Assembly: GCA_016290215.1 (NCBI GenBank)
Contig: JAEETH010000005.1
Span: 41,169 to 105,168, forward strand
Source of the DNA: Bacteroidales bacterium
Lineage (GTDB): Bacteria; Bacteroidota; Bacteroidia; Bacteroidales; F082
Length of the DNA stretch: 64,000 nt
Direction of reading: 5' to 3'
Shown here: positions 54,116 to 62,388 of the stretch, in pieces
Position numbering within the stretch: position 1 is the first letter of the stretch
Layout of the letters: every line of letters begins with the position of its first letter
Notes under the pieces: generated by a model
Database searches by the model: none
What the model saw: the letters and a program-made list of their open reading frames with translations, nothing else
What the model was told of the DNA's origin: nothing
Translations under genes and position numbers: made by a program

Positions 54116-55579
54116 TCACTGATTTTCACCTAATATAATCGACCAAGGCTCAGAGGCGGAAGGACGATAATAGCCTTCCCAAACGGGATAGCCGTCGGCG
54201 AGCACCTGCAAAAGCTGTGCCTTGTCCTGCTTGGCAAATGGAATCTCTATGCGAAACTGTCCGAAGGCATCGGTCTTCACCTCCATATCCTGAAGGCGTA
54301 CCGTGGCGTTGGCCACCGGATTACCCGTCTTGAAGTCGGACACACGACCGAAGACCACGCCGAGTTCATTGTTGCGACGGATAGGCAAGCTGAAGGCCTT
54401 TTGCACCTGCACAACCGTATCGATAGGCAGATAGCCTTCGGCTTCAAACATGACATGCACCTGTGCGTTTCTATATTTATAAGGAATATCGTTCAGGAAC
54501 ACCGAATGGTTTTCAGCGGTCAGCGGGAAGGTCTGCACGGCATTGTCGGCATACTCGCACGTCAGCGTGCCTTTTTCGAAAGGCAGGTTAGGAATACTGT
54601 ACGCCTTGTCTTCGGAGATATTCACACGCATCTGATAAGGCGTGGCCAAACGCCAAATGAAGTAGGCAGCGCAAGCCAGCAAGGCAAGTGCCACGCATCC
54701 TATTAGATAAAACCTTACCTTACGCGAGGTCCCTGAGCCCGTCGAAGGGCCGCTATGTATGTAACCATCCTCTGCCAATCGCTTGATGATTTCCTCATAA
54801 GCCACATCGGCGAACTTGCGCACATAGCCCAGTTGGTAGTCGAAGTTCTCCATCTCCGGGTTAGCCGAAAGCGGTGCAGCCTGCTTGGTGGCCACCATGA
54901 AGCACCCCGTGTTTTTCCAGCGTTCCATGAAGTCCTTGGCAGGATATCGCTGCTCCACATCGGGATGCGAGGGGTCTTTCACCACCACCTTCAAGTTGTC
55001 CTTGTCTGTGGTATCAATACCGACAACCAGCATCACATGTTGCGCACCGTCATAGCCAAAGGCGGCATCTTCTTGTTCGGGGTTGTCGTTGTCGACACCA
55101 ACGATGATCTTATGACCTTGGCTCAGCTCATGCATGATGTGATAGATGCCGGCATTGCGCATCTGCACCGACTCCACGCCGTATGTGTTGAGCAGCTCAC
55201 CCACAAAGTCGAATGCACTGCCTTTGCCTTCCTCGAACCAACCGTTCTTCTTGGCCAGTTCAGTCAGTTCCTCCGTGGTGGTCTCGATGCCATAGTTACC
55301 CAGCACCATCTGTTGTGCCTTGATGGCGCAGTCCATCTTCTCGGATGCAGCAGCGATAGCGTAGTCGTCGTAACCAATCATCGACTTGGCAAAGACGGAG
55401 GGACTGGAGGCAATGTCGGCCTGATAGGCGAGTTCGGTCCGGGCCATCATCAGGTCGTCCATGGCCTCGTCGTTTTCGGAGAGATAGGCTTCAACGGCAG
55501 AACGTTCCTCTTCCGTCAAGTTACCTTCGAGGTAACAGGCTATCATCTCATCCGTGATTTCAATTCTGTCGTTGTTCAT
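54116..55579 (-). CDS. Membrane anti-sigma-like protein with a C39-type cysteine protease domain
   Basis: 487 aa from the ATG at 55579. N-terminal anti-sigma-type helix pair (EMIACYLEGNLTEEERSAVEAYL, residues 9-40), then a C39-like papain-fold domain: DCAIKAQQMVLGNYG with the Cys (about residue 83), GAQHVMLVVG with the His and VKDPSHP with the Asp. One membrane helix follows at about 287-308, then an outer carboxypeptidase-regulatory-like domain (GRVSDFKTGNPVANATVRLQ). The protease and anti-sigma parts would therefore both be cytoplasmic. It overlaps the sigma gene by four bases. A TGSGT-coding repeat sits between protease and helix. Confidence 0.82.
   Translation of the reverse strand: MNNDRIEITDEMIACYLEGNLTEEERSAVEAYLSENDEAMDDLMMARTELAYQADIASSPSVFAKSMIGYDDYAIAAASEKMDCAIKAQQMVLGNYGIETTTEELTELAKKNGWFEEGKGSAFDFVGELLNTYGVESVQMRNAGIYHIMHELSQGHKIIVGVDNDNPEQEDAAFGYDGAQHVMLVVGIDTTDKDNLKVVVKDPSHPDVEQRYPAKDFMERWKNTGCFMVATKQAAPLSANPEMENFDYQLGYVRKFADVAYEEIIKRLAEDGYIHSGPSTGSGTSRKVRFYLIGCVALALLACAAYFIWRLATPYQMRVNISEDKAYSIPNLPFEKGTLTCEYADNAVQTFPLTAENHSVFLNDIPYKYRNAQVHVMFEAEGYLPIDTVVQVQKAFSLPIRRNNELGVVFGRVSDFKTGNPVANATVRLQDMEVKTDAFGQFRIEIPFAKQDKAQLLQVLADGYPVWEGYYRPSASEPWSIILGENQ
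54728..54751. repeat. In-frame 24-base palindromic repeat in the anti-sigma gene
   Basis: On the coding strand it differs by one base from nqrF 29632-29655 and codes for the same peptide, GPSTGSGT, in the same frame. Confidence 0.85.
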
Positions 55580-56160
55580 ATTTCTTTTTCTTTCAATAGG
55601 GTTCTCAATTCCATTCTTGCTTTCTTCGTCAGGTTGTAGACTGCCGAGACGGTGCATCCCATCTCTTCGGCGATGTCGTCGGCGCTCTTGCCTATCAGCT
55701 CTGCCAGCAACGCATAGCGCTCGCGTGGCTTGGAGAGGCGATCGATGGCCTTGTAGAGTTCGAGGCGGGTCATCTCATTCATGATGTCGTATTCGTCGGC
55801 CTCGTTCTTCTGGGTTTCTACAATCAATTGTGGCTCTACCACCACCAATTTGGTCTGATTGATGCGTTTTTTCTTGAAAAATCGTACTGCAATGACCGTC
55901 AACCAAGTGTTGAGCGATGACTTGAACTCAAACTTCCGCAAGCGGTTCCAGTCGTTTTCGCAGAGATAGAGATAGAATTCGGTAATCAGTTCCTCTTTCT
56001 TGCCCTGCGACTGAAACACGCTGTGGATAATATGGGCAAACATGCCGTTGCAGCGATGGAAAAACACATATTCGACCGCTTCCTGGTCGTTGGCCTGGAG
56101 CAACCTGACCAATTCACGGTCGGGAAGGCTGTCGAAATAGGCTATTCTTCTATCGTACAT
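55576..56160 (-). CDS. ECF-type RNA polymerase sigma factor
   Basis: 194 aa. Region 2 around EYVFFHRCNGMFAHIIHSVF and WNRLRKFEFKSSLNTWLTVIAVRFF, and region 4 helix-turn-helix KSADDIAEEMGCTVSAVYNLTKKAR. Start at ATG 56160; the stop overlaps the anti-sigma-like gene (ATGA), typical of a sigma/anti-sigma pair. The adjacent exported proteases and lipoproteins are its probable regulon, by proximity. Confidence 0.9.
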   Translation of the reverse strand: MYDRRIAYFDSLPDRELVRLLQANDQEAVEYVFFHRCNGMFAHIIHSVFQSQGKKEELITEFYLYLCENDWNRLRKFEFKSSLNTWLTVIAVRFFKKKRINQTKLVVVEPQLIVETQKNEADEYDIMNEMTRLELYKAIDRLSKPRERYALLAELIGKSADDIAEEMGCTVSAVYNLTKKARMELRTLLKEKEI

Positions 56161-56169
56161 ATAGGTTTG

Positions 56170-57186
56170 TTAGTTGTTGAGTTGTTGCTTTATCTTGTCA
56201 ATCTTGTCCTGCACCTCGATGCCCTCAATGACATTCAGCATTTCATACATACGCAAGGCCTTGTTGAAGTATTTCTTTGAAGCCTTCTCCCAGCCTCTCT
56301 CCTTGTAAATCACACCGAGATAGGCGCATGACTTGGCGTATTTGGCACCCGATGTCGCAAAGTCGCTTTCAAACAGGTTGGCGTAGGTTTGCAGCACCAT
56401 GATGTCGGCATACAGTGAATCAGTAGTGGGGATTGAATCCATTCCCGCTTTCGCCATCATTTCTTCTGGATCCTGCAACGGATAGGTCGAGGAGAAATCC
56501 GTATAGGCTTGGAGTACGGTTTCGTATGTTTGGCCACTCACCATGGCCATAGCACCTTCCATGTCGTTACCTTTCAGTTTGGAAACAAGTTCCTTTGTTG
56601 TGGCATCCGTGTCGTCCTCATTGACACGGGCAAAGGCGTATGCGTAATCGTCCATGGTTTGATAAGCACGTTGCAACTCGTTCTCAGCCTCCAGCTTCCA
56701 GTACTGGTATTCAGGCAACGAAAGACGATGGCTGGCATAATTCTCATCAAGAACGCGCATTGTGGCATCATAGCGTGAGATGCATGCAGTTTCCAAAAGG
56801 TCATAATAACGCATCCTTGCCTCGTTGATTTTAGTTGATGGAGCCATTACGATACGCAAGGTATCGCGATCGGTGAGCGTCCAGCCGTCGCGAGTGATGT
56901 GGACATTGACCACCTCGTAGCCATACTTCTTGGCTTTTAGGCCATGCACCACATCGCCCGTCTGATGTTCCCAGAAACTCAGCCTAAACACGCCGAAGGC
57001 GTCACTTGAAGTGGGATGGCAATCATGCGCCGATGGCACTGTGACGGATACGCCGCTCAATGTCTTGCCTTTGGAGTTCATCTCCACCACCTTGCCATAT
57101 TGCACCATCTGTGCCGAAGCCTTCCCACAATGCAGGAAGGCAAGCATGACAATGCCATAAGACAAAAATCGTATTATTCTATTCAT
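56170..57186 (-). CDS. Exported protein with carboxypeptidase-regulatory-like and TPR-like parts
   Basis: 338 aa. Signal peptide to ASAQ, an N-terminal beta domain (KVVEMNSKGKTLSGVSVTVPSA, DAFGVFRLSF) like the outer part of the anti-sigma-like protein, then long helices with TPR-like spacing (CAYLGVIYKERGWEKASKKYFNKALRMYE). Ends nine bases before the sigma gene start. Probably periplasmic, a possible signal partner for the sigma/anti-sigma pair; inferred from context. Confidence 0.78.
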   Translation of the reverse strand: MNRIIRFLSYGIVMLAFLHCGKASAQMVQYGKVVEMNSKGKTLSGVSVTVPSAHDCHPTSSDAFGVFRLSFWEHQTGDVVHGLKAKKYGYEVVNVHITRDGWTLTDRDTLRIVMAPSTKINEARMRYYDLLETACISRYDATMRVLDENYASHRLSLPEYQYWKLEAENELQRAYQTMDDYAYAFARVNEDDTDATTKELVSKLKGNDMEGAMAMVSGQTYETVLQAYTDFSSTYPLQDPEEMMAKAGMDSIPTTDSLYADIMVLQTYANLFESDFATSGAKYAKSCAYLGVIYKERGWEKASKKYFNKALRMYEMLNVIEGIEVQDKIDKIKQQLNN

Positions 57187-57235
57187 GGAAGTCTTTAAAT
57201 TGAATTACAAAAATACAACAATATCTTTCACAAAA

Positions 57236-58708
57236 CTAAAAAGTTACCACTATTGGGTTGTGCGGCCTCATGCTTGGCATACTCATGCCAATATCGGCAC
57301 CGATATAGGTTGGGTCGCAGGCTATATATTTCTTGTTGCCCAGCATTAGATAGTCGCCTTCGACATTTTCGGTAAAACATACCGCCGTGGAAAGGTGCTC
57401 GGGATAGTCAAGCAACACCACGTCTAGCCCCATCAGTTCACGAACCAAGCAGGCAAATAGTATGGAGCGGTCTTCGCAGTCGCAGTATGGATAATACAGC
57501 GACTCGTCGGGATAGAGCGGACGTTCGTAACCAAATTGTTGTTGGTCGGTGGCATAGTCAAAGCCAGTTTGAACGAAGTTGATGAGGATGTTGGCAGCTT
57601 GAGTTTGGGTCTTGCCTTCAATAGCCTTGCGCAGAAAAGGATAAAGCGATTCTTTGGCCTGATCACTCAACGATGCCATTGAGTACAACTGCCATTCGGA
57701 ATTAAGTGGGCAGCTGTTGTAGAAGTCAATCAAGTTTTGATTCAAAGCGACCGTGACCTTCACAGTTGGAAAACGCTTAGATACATGTGTTTTGGGTTCT
57801 GTTTTCCTGACAGTCAATTTGGGTTGACTCATCACAAGACTCATCAATTTTTCCTTTGGAAAAGCACAGTTGAAGATTTGGATAGATTTATGATCTATCG
57901 AATTATCAAAGCAATAGTATTTTATGTCGTTGATTCTGTAGAACCTATAACGGTAGATTTTAGCATCGGAACCTAATAAAGCACAAAGCCGATTGCCAGC
58001 TCTACCGATCCGCATCTGATAACCGGATTGGATAAGCAGATACATGTGGAGGACGACCGCTTCGTTGGTATGGCCACCGCAAAAAGATTCGGCGACCTGC
58101 TCGGTCAACATGACATAACCCCAGTCACAAAGGTTCAATTTGGTGCGGTTTTGAAGGCACTCGGCAATCATATTATCGAAAACCGGATCAGATAATTGCT
58201 TCCACAATGCAGACACACTTTTTTCTGAAGCATCCTTCATGTGCAAAGAGCTGGCATCAGGCAAATGGAACACTATGTCAGTTCCGTAGAATCTGATGAC
58301 GGTTTCAGGAGCGTTTGGCTTAACCGTTGGAGATATAGGCTCGACGGGTTCTGGACGTACGACTGGAACAGGTGGCACAGGTTTGTTCTCAACGGGAATT
58401 GGTACAGGTTCTGGATGTGAATTTGGGTCAACCAAAACGGGAGTTGGAGGTTTAGGTAGTTTAGGGATTTCCTCGGCGGGTTGCGTCTCGAAAGCCGTCC
58501 ATGGGTCGGCCATGAAACGAGCATATTCCTCGTTGGCTCTTCTGCGGAAATCGTTATATTCTTGTTGTGCTTGTTGACGGAATTTCTCGTATTCCTCCCG
58601 GGCATTCTGTTGGGACTCACGAACCCGTTGGTCCCAATCCGTGTCAACTTGTGCAAACAGCGACAAAGCTGTCACGCAAGCCAATGCAGTCATTATCAGT
58701 CTTTTCAT
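57236..58708 (-). CDS. Exported transglutaminase-like protein with proline-rich linker
   Basis: 490 aa. Signal peptide MKRLIMTALACVTALSLFAQ, a charged coiled-coil segment (residues 28-68: repeated EEY..FR.QA), a Pro/Val-rich linker (PVPIPVENKPVPPVPVV, about 80-125), a middle domain, then a transglutaminase-like fold: YCDCEDRSILFACLV with Cys (about 413), HLSTAVCF with His and CDPTYIGADIG with Asp. All three residues are present. The enzyme is exported; it may be a protease or crosslinker. 49 bases separate it from the next gene of the unit. Confidence 0.82.
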   Translation of the reverse strand: MKRLIMTALACVTALSLFAQVDTDWDQRVRESQQNAREEYEKFRQQAQQEYNDFRRRANEEYARFMADPWTAFETQPAEEIPKLPKPPTPVLVDPNSHPEPVPIPVENKPVPPVPVVRPEPVEPISPTVKPNAPETVIRFYGTDIVFHLPDASSLHMKDASEKSVSALWKQLSDPVFDNMIAECLQNRTKLNLCDWGYVMLTEQVAESFCGGHTNEAVVLHMYLLIQSGYQMRIGRAGNRLCALLGSDAKIYRYRFYRINDIKYYCFDNSIDHKSIQIFNCAFPKEKLMSLVMSQPKLTVRKTEPKTHVSKRFPTVKVTVALNQNLIDFYNSCPLNSEWQLYSMASLSDQAKESLYPFLRKAIEGKTQTQAANILINFVQTGFDYATDQQQFGYERPLYPDESLYYPYCDCEDRSILFACLVRELMGLDVVLLDYPEHLSTAVCFTENVEGDYLMLGNKKYIACDPTYIGADIGMSMPSMRPHNPIVVTF

Positions 58709-58908
58709 TGTTTTATGTCAATTTAGATACAATTTATTTACTATAATAGTATCATAAAGATTGTAAAATTAGTCTATAAAATGAAAAAAACAATTTTCAT
58801 TTTTTAAACAAACACTTCATATGATTGTTTTTGCGGCCTTTCCCCAAAAAACTCCCCACAAGCTTTCGGTTTATGGGTAAGTATTATACCCTTGTTCAAA
58901 AGGATGTA

Positions 58909-61185
58909 TCACGGCACAATCTCTATCTCGATGCCAACACTCCAAGGTGAAGGCTGGTTGTTGGGGCTGCCTATCAAGAAATCTTCTTTGGTTATGACTG
59001 GTGACAGGCGGTAGCTACCATAAACGCCAACATTGAGCAAGTTTGCGATGCTATAGCTGATGCGCGTGGTGGCACCGTATTCGAAGAGGTTCATGGCTCT
59101 ACAGTAGTTATAATAACTTGTGACTTTGCTGTTGTATGGTTTAGTCAGGTTGCCTTCAGCATCTTGCCATTTCATATTGTCCACAATCTTGACACGACGC
59201 AGGGCATTGATGCCGCCATAAACGCCTAAGTCCCAGTTGATGCCCCAAAGACGGATAACAACACGCTGCAGCAATTCGCCGCGCAGTTGCATCTGACGCA
59301 TGATGGTTTCGCGATTCGCGACTTCCATGGCGTCTGGAATCTGTCCTTTGGCTACAAAGCGGTTCCAATCCAAGCCAAGACCCATACCTATTTTATAAGA
59401 CTTGCCATACATCCAGCGGCGCCCGAAAGCGAAATGGCGGTTGAAGCCGTTCCAAGTGGCATTGGGCAAGTTGTAGTCGTATTGGAAGTAGGTTGTCTTT
59501 TGCCAACCTTCCTCTTTCACCTTTTTGAACGTACCGTTTTGGCTATTGGCCCAGTTGGTCAGCAAGTTGATATCTTCTCCCGAACCACTGACAGGGCAGG
59601 AGTCGTAGAAACCGTTGTAGCTGACATTGAGTTTCTTGCCTTTGCCCAAATCCCTATTGAGCAACTTGATGCCGGCGGAGTCGGGCCACACCTTATAATA
59701 TCCTTCCAGCACGCCACCGTCGCCCTCCACGTTGATGAAGACACTTTGTCCCTCGATCAGTTTTGGGAAAGCAATCTTCACGCCATCCTTTTCCTGAACG
59801 AGGTCAAACGAGCGCTCGGCAGGTTTCAGGTCACCGGTGAAATAGGCGGCTTGTGGCACACCGTAGCCATACGCATAGTCATAATAAGGATAAAGGTCGG
59901 CAGATTTCTCGATTTCGGCCTTCATCTGAAGGGCTGTCAAGTTGCGTTTGGTCTGCCAGGCGCAGGCACAAAAACCGGCAGTAAGCGGACTGGAGAACGA
60001 GGTGCCTGAGGCATAGGTGTAACCGCCACCAGGTTTGGCGACCTCAGCATTGCCAAAGGCCACCACGTTGGGTTTGAGGCGTTTGTCGGCCGTGGGACCG
60101 TAAGAACTGAAGTCGATATGCTGATAGTTGTCCAATTCGTTCTCGATGCCTCCCACGGTGAGCACATTTTTCGCATCAGCGGGGGTGATGATGGTCATCC
60201 AGCGCTTGTCGCTACCTTCGTTGCCGGCGGAGTTGCAGATCAGGATACCTTTTTCAGCGGCTTTGTTGGCGGCTTTGGCCACGTAGGAAGTGCCGTCCAT
60301 GTCGCGGGTCCAATGGCGGTCCTTGCCGTAGCCCAACGAGCTGTTGATGATGTCGGCGCCGTTTTTGTCGGCCCACTCGGCACCTTGTGCCCACCACACC
60401 TCTTCTTTAAAAGGCTCTGGGTCGATTTCGGTACGGGCCAAAAGGAACTCGGCACCCGTGGCGAGACCCATCTTTTGTCCTTCTTTGTTGATGCCCGCGA
60501 TGCAGCTCAACACCATGGTGCCGTGGGTGCTCCAACCGTAGACGTCTTCACGCTTATTGGGGAAGTTGTAGGTCATCAGAATCTGATTGTTGTCGCGCAG
60601 ATGTTGGAAAGCGGGGTGGGTGTTCACCTTCGGGAAGCCACCGTCCATCACGCAGATGCGCAGGCCCTTGCCGTCGATGCCTTTGTCGATGAAATGTTGG
60701 CCGCCGAAGCGTTTCAGCTGGTCGGTGAGTATGTCAACTGGCTCATCATCGTCAATGCGAGAAGGAACAACGAAGCAATCCACATTCGATGATTCTGGAT
60801 TGTTTCGCTCCGCTTGCAATGACGCAACCGTACCATTGGAGACGATTTCCTGAATGCGAGCCACAAAAGGCAATTGTGCAATCAAGGCGGCATTGTCGTC
60901 GGTGGTCTCGACGCCCACGGCATTGAGCCATCGCGATTCGCCGAAAACCTCTGTAGAATAAGCGCTTACCGAATTGACATAACTGTCGTTCAATGGATAG
61001 TTGCTGATGTCATAAAGGTCGGCACCACATTGTTGATAACGCGCGATGGCCTTGGCATCAAAATAGGAGTAAGGATCGAATTGGGTGTCGTTTTTGTCGG
61101 TGAAGAAGACCCAGAAACACTTGTTTTGTGCCGTTATCGTGCTGGTTAGCAGAAAAAAAACGGCGATTAAGAAATTTTTTCTCAT
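58909..61185 (-). CDS. Exported S8 subtilisin-like serine protease
   Basis: 758 aa from the ATG at 61185. Signal peptide to TITAQ, a prodomain-like region, catalytic Asp in CVMDGGF (about residue 178), His in WSTHGTMV (about 220) and Ser in ASGTSFSSP (about 395), then a C-terminal beta region of about 300 aa resembling an outer-membrane barrel (GMGLGLDWNRF, IEIEIVP end). Within the prodomain, residues about 121-131 (ASLQAERNNPE) are coded by a 33-base piece of an intergenic palindromic repeat (60795-60827). It has its own promoter and a 200-base gap to the next gene. Confidence 0.88.
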   Translation of the reverse strand: MRKNFLIAVFFLLTSTITAQNKCFWVFFTDKNDTQFDPYSYFDAKAIARYQQCGADLYDISNYPLNDSYVNSVSAYSTEVFGESRWLNAVGVETTDDNAALIAQLPFVARIQEIVSNGTVASLQAERNNPESSNVDCFVVPSRIDDDEPVDILTDQLKRFGGQHFIDKGIDGKGLRICVMDGGFPKVNTHPAFQHLRDNNQILMTYNFPNKREDVYGWSTHGTMVLSCIAGINKEGQKMGLATGAEFLLARTEIDPEPFKEEVWWAQGAEWADKNGADIINSSLGYGKDRHWTRDMDGTSYVAKAANKAAEKGILICNSAGNEGSDKRWMTIITPADAKNVLTVGGIENELDNYQHIDFSSYGPTADKRLKPNVVAFGNAEVAKPGGGYTYASGTSFSSPLTAGFCACAWQTKRNLTALQMKAEIEKSADLYPYYDYAYGYGVPQAAYFTGDLKPAERSFDLVQEKDGVKIAFPKLIEGQSVFINVEGDGGVLEGYYKVWPDSAGIKLLNRDLGKGKKLNVSYNGFYDSCPVSGSGEDINLLTNWANSQNGTFKKVKEEGWQKTTYFQYDYNLPNATWNGFNRHFAFGRRWMYGKSYKIGMGLGLDWNRFVAKGQIPDAMEVANRETIMRQMQLRGELLQRVVIRLWGINWDLGVYGGINALRRVKIVDNMKWQDAEGNLTKPYNSKVTSYYNYCRAMNLFEYGATTRISYSIANLLNVGVYGSYRLSPVITKEDFLIGSPNNQPSPWSVGIEIEIVP
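60795..60827. repeat. Intergenic-repeat piece inside the subtilase gene
   Basis: 33 bases, a multiple of three; matches 61617-61649 at 28 of 33 positions and the other arm of the same element. Also related to 17784-17814. Confidence 0.8.
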
Positions 61186-61202
61186 AAAAATTGAAATTTG
61201 TT

Positions 61203-61232
61203 GCAAAGGTATAGAATTATTTTCTACTTTTG
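61203..61232. promoter_or_regulatory. Divergent -7 boxes of the subtilase and TerB-like genes
   Basis: On the minus strand TACCTTTGC (61203-61211) serves the subtilase; on the plus strand TACTTTTG (61225-61232) serves the TerB-like gene. Leaders are short (about 20 bases). Confidence 0.6.
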
Positions 61233-61259
61233 TCGCATAATCACAAAATTAGTCTCACT

Positions 61260-61592
61260 ATGGAAAATCTTACTAAAGAAAAATTCCAAATCTTCATGAT
61301 GCTTTGCGCATCGGGTATCGACGGCAACATTTCTTATACTGAACTTGAGCGTATTCTCAACCAATTTGATGAAAAGAGCTATCGTGAAGTGTTTGACGAG
61401 TTCAAGAAGATGACCAGCCCGGCTTGGCTGAGTTTCTTCAAAGAGCATAAGGATGAATTCTTGAAGACCGAGGAGGACAAGGCAGCCTTTATGGCCGACC
61501 TTAACGACCTCGTTATGGCCGACGGCGAGAATTCGCCCAAGGAGCAGAATTTCATGAAAGTGCTCGAAATGCTTATTAACGACGAGCTTTAA
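61260..61592 (+). CDS. TerB-like small helical protein
   Basis: 110 aa from the ATG at 61260. All-helical with acidic motifs typical of TerB-like domains (IDGNISYTELERI, DLNDLVMADGENSPKEQNFM). No signal peptide, so cytoplasmic. The TerB fold has been linked to metal-dependent stress sensing in other bacteria; its task here is unknown. Single gene. Confidence 0.7.
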   Translation: MENLTKEKFQIFMMLCASGIDGNISYTELERILNQFDEKSYREVFDEFKKMTSPAWLSFFKEHKDEFLKTEEDKAAFMADLNDLVMADGENSPKEQNFMKVLEMLINDEL

Positions 61593-61614
61593 TTAAGACA
61601 TAATATAGATTCCT

Positions 61615-61726
61615 GTCTGGATTGCTTCACTCCGTTCGCAAAGACGCAAAGCGGGTCAGCGCAATACGATGGTATTGTTGTCGTTTGGCGTCATTGCGTG
61701 GGAAGTACGACCGAAGCAATCCAGAC
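61615..61726. repeat. 112-base palindromic MITE-like element
   Basis: Perfect 14-base terminal inverted repeats (GTCTGGATTGCTTC and GAAGCAATCCAGAC), with further pairing (GCAA.GACGC / GCGTCATTGC) inward. Half copies lie at 17784-17814 and 60795-60827. The rest of the 383-base gap is AT-rich and holds the next promoter. Confidence 0.8.
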
Positions 61727-61886
61727 ATGTTTTTATCTGTAAAAAGCCATTTTCTAAATTAGAACGATTCTAATTTACAAACAGGGTGTCAATTCAATTT
61801 ATAAAACATTGAAAAACAATATAGTATAAAACCATAAAATTTAGAAAAAACTTTCCATTTTATTTGGAATGAGTGCTTTATTTTTC

Positions 61887-61895
61887 TAAATTTGC
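61887..61895 (+). promoter_or_regulatory. -7 box of the bifurcating-hydrogenase operon
   Basis: TAAATTTGC fits TAnnTTTGC, 81 bases before the first start codon. Confidence 0.6.
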
Positions 61896-61975
61896 AGCGT
61901 TTTTCGTGAGTTGTGTCTTCGCGGGAAACAAGCAAGAGAATCAAACTCAATAAATAACCATAAAAAAATCATTCT

Positions 61976-62365
61976 ATGGCAAAAGTTAAGTCTTTAGCAG
62001 AACTGAAAGCTATGAGAGAAAAGCTTCAGTCGAAACTTGACCTTCGCGAAAAGAGCAACGACCCCGACTCTTTGGTGCAAATTAAGGTCGCAATGGCTAC
62101 CTGCGGTATCGCTGCCGGTGCAAAACAAGTTATGGAACACATGATGGAGAAGGCCGACGAGCTGAAGCTCGGCATCGTCTTCACCCAGACCGGCTGCATG
62201 GGCTACTGCCACGCTGAGCCGACCATCGAGGTGAAGTGCCCTGGCAAGGACCCGATCGTCTTCGGTCATGTCGACAACAACCGCGCTGACGAAATCCTCA
62301 CCAAGTATGTGATGAACAACGAAATGGTGGACGGCGTCATCCCCGTGAACTACGAAACTATCTAA
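61976..62365 (+). CDS. HndB-like [2Fe-2S] thioredoxin-fold protein
   Basis: 129 aa. N-terminal helix (LAELKAMREKLQSKLDLRE), then a thioredoxin-like ferredoxin domain with TCGIAAGA (residue 42) and TGCMGYCHAEP (about 78). Three Cys are visible, as in the HndB branch. It precedes the HydB-like gene by 23 bases with a GGAGGA-like ribosome site (62378-62383). Probably the small subunit of an electron-bifurcating [FeFe]-hydrogenase. Confidence 0.85.
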   Translation: MAKVKSLAELKAMREKLQSKLDLREKSNDPDSLVQIKVAMATCGIAAGAKQVMEHMMEKADELKLGIVFTQTGCMGYCHAEPTIEVKCPGKDPIVFGHVDNNRADEILTKYVMNNEMVDGVIPVNYETI

Positions 62366-62388
62366 TAACTTAATTCGGAGGAATTTAT

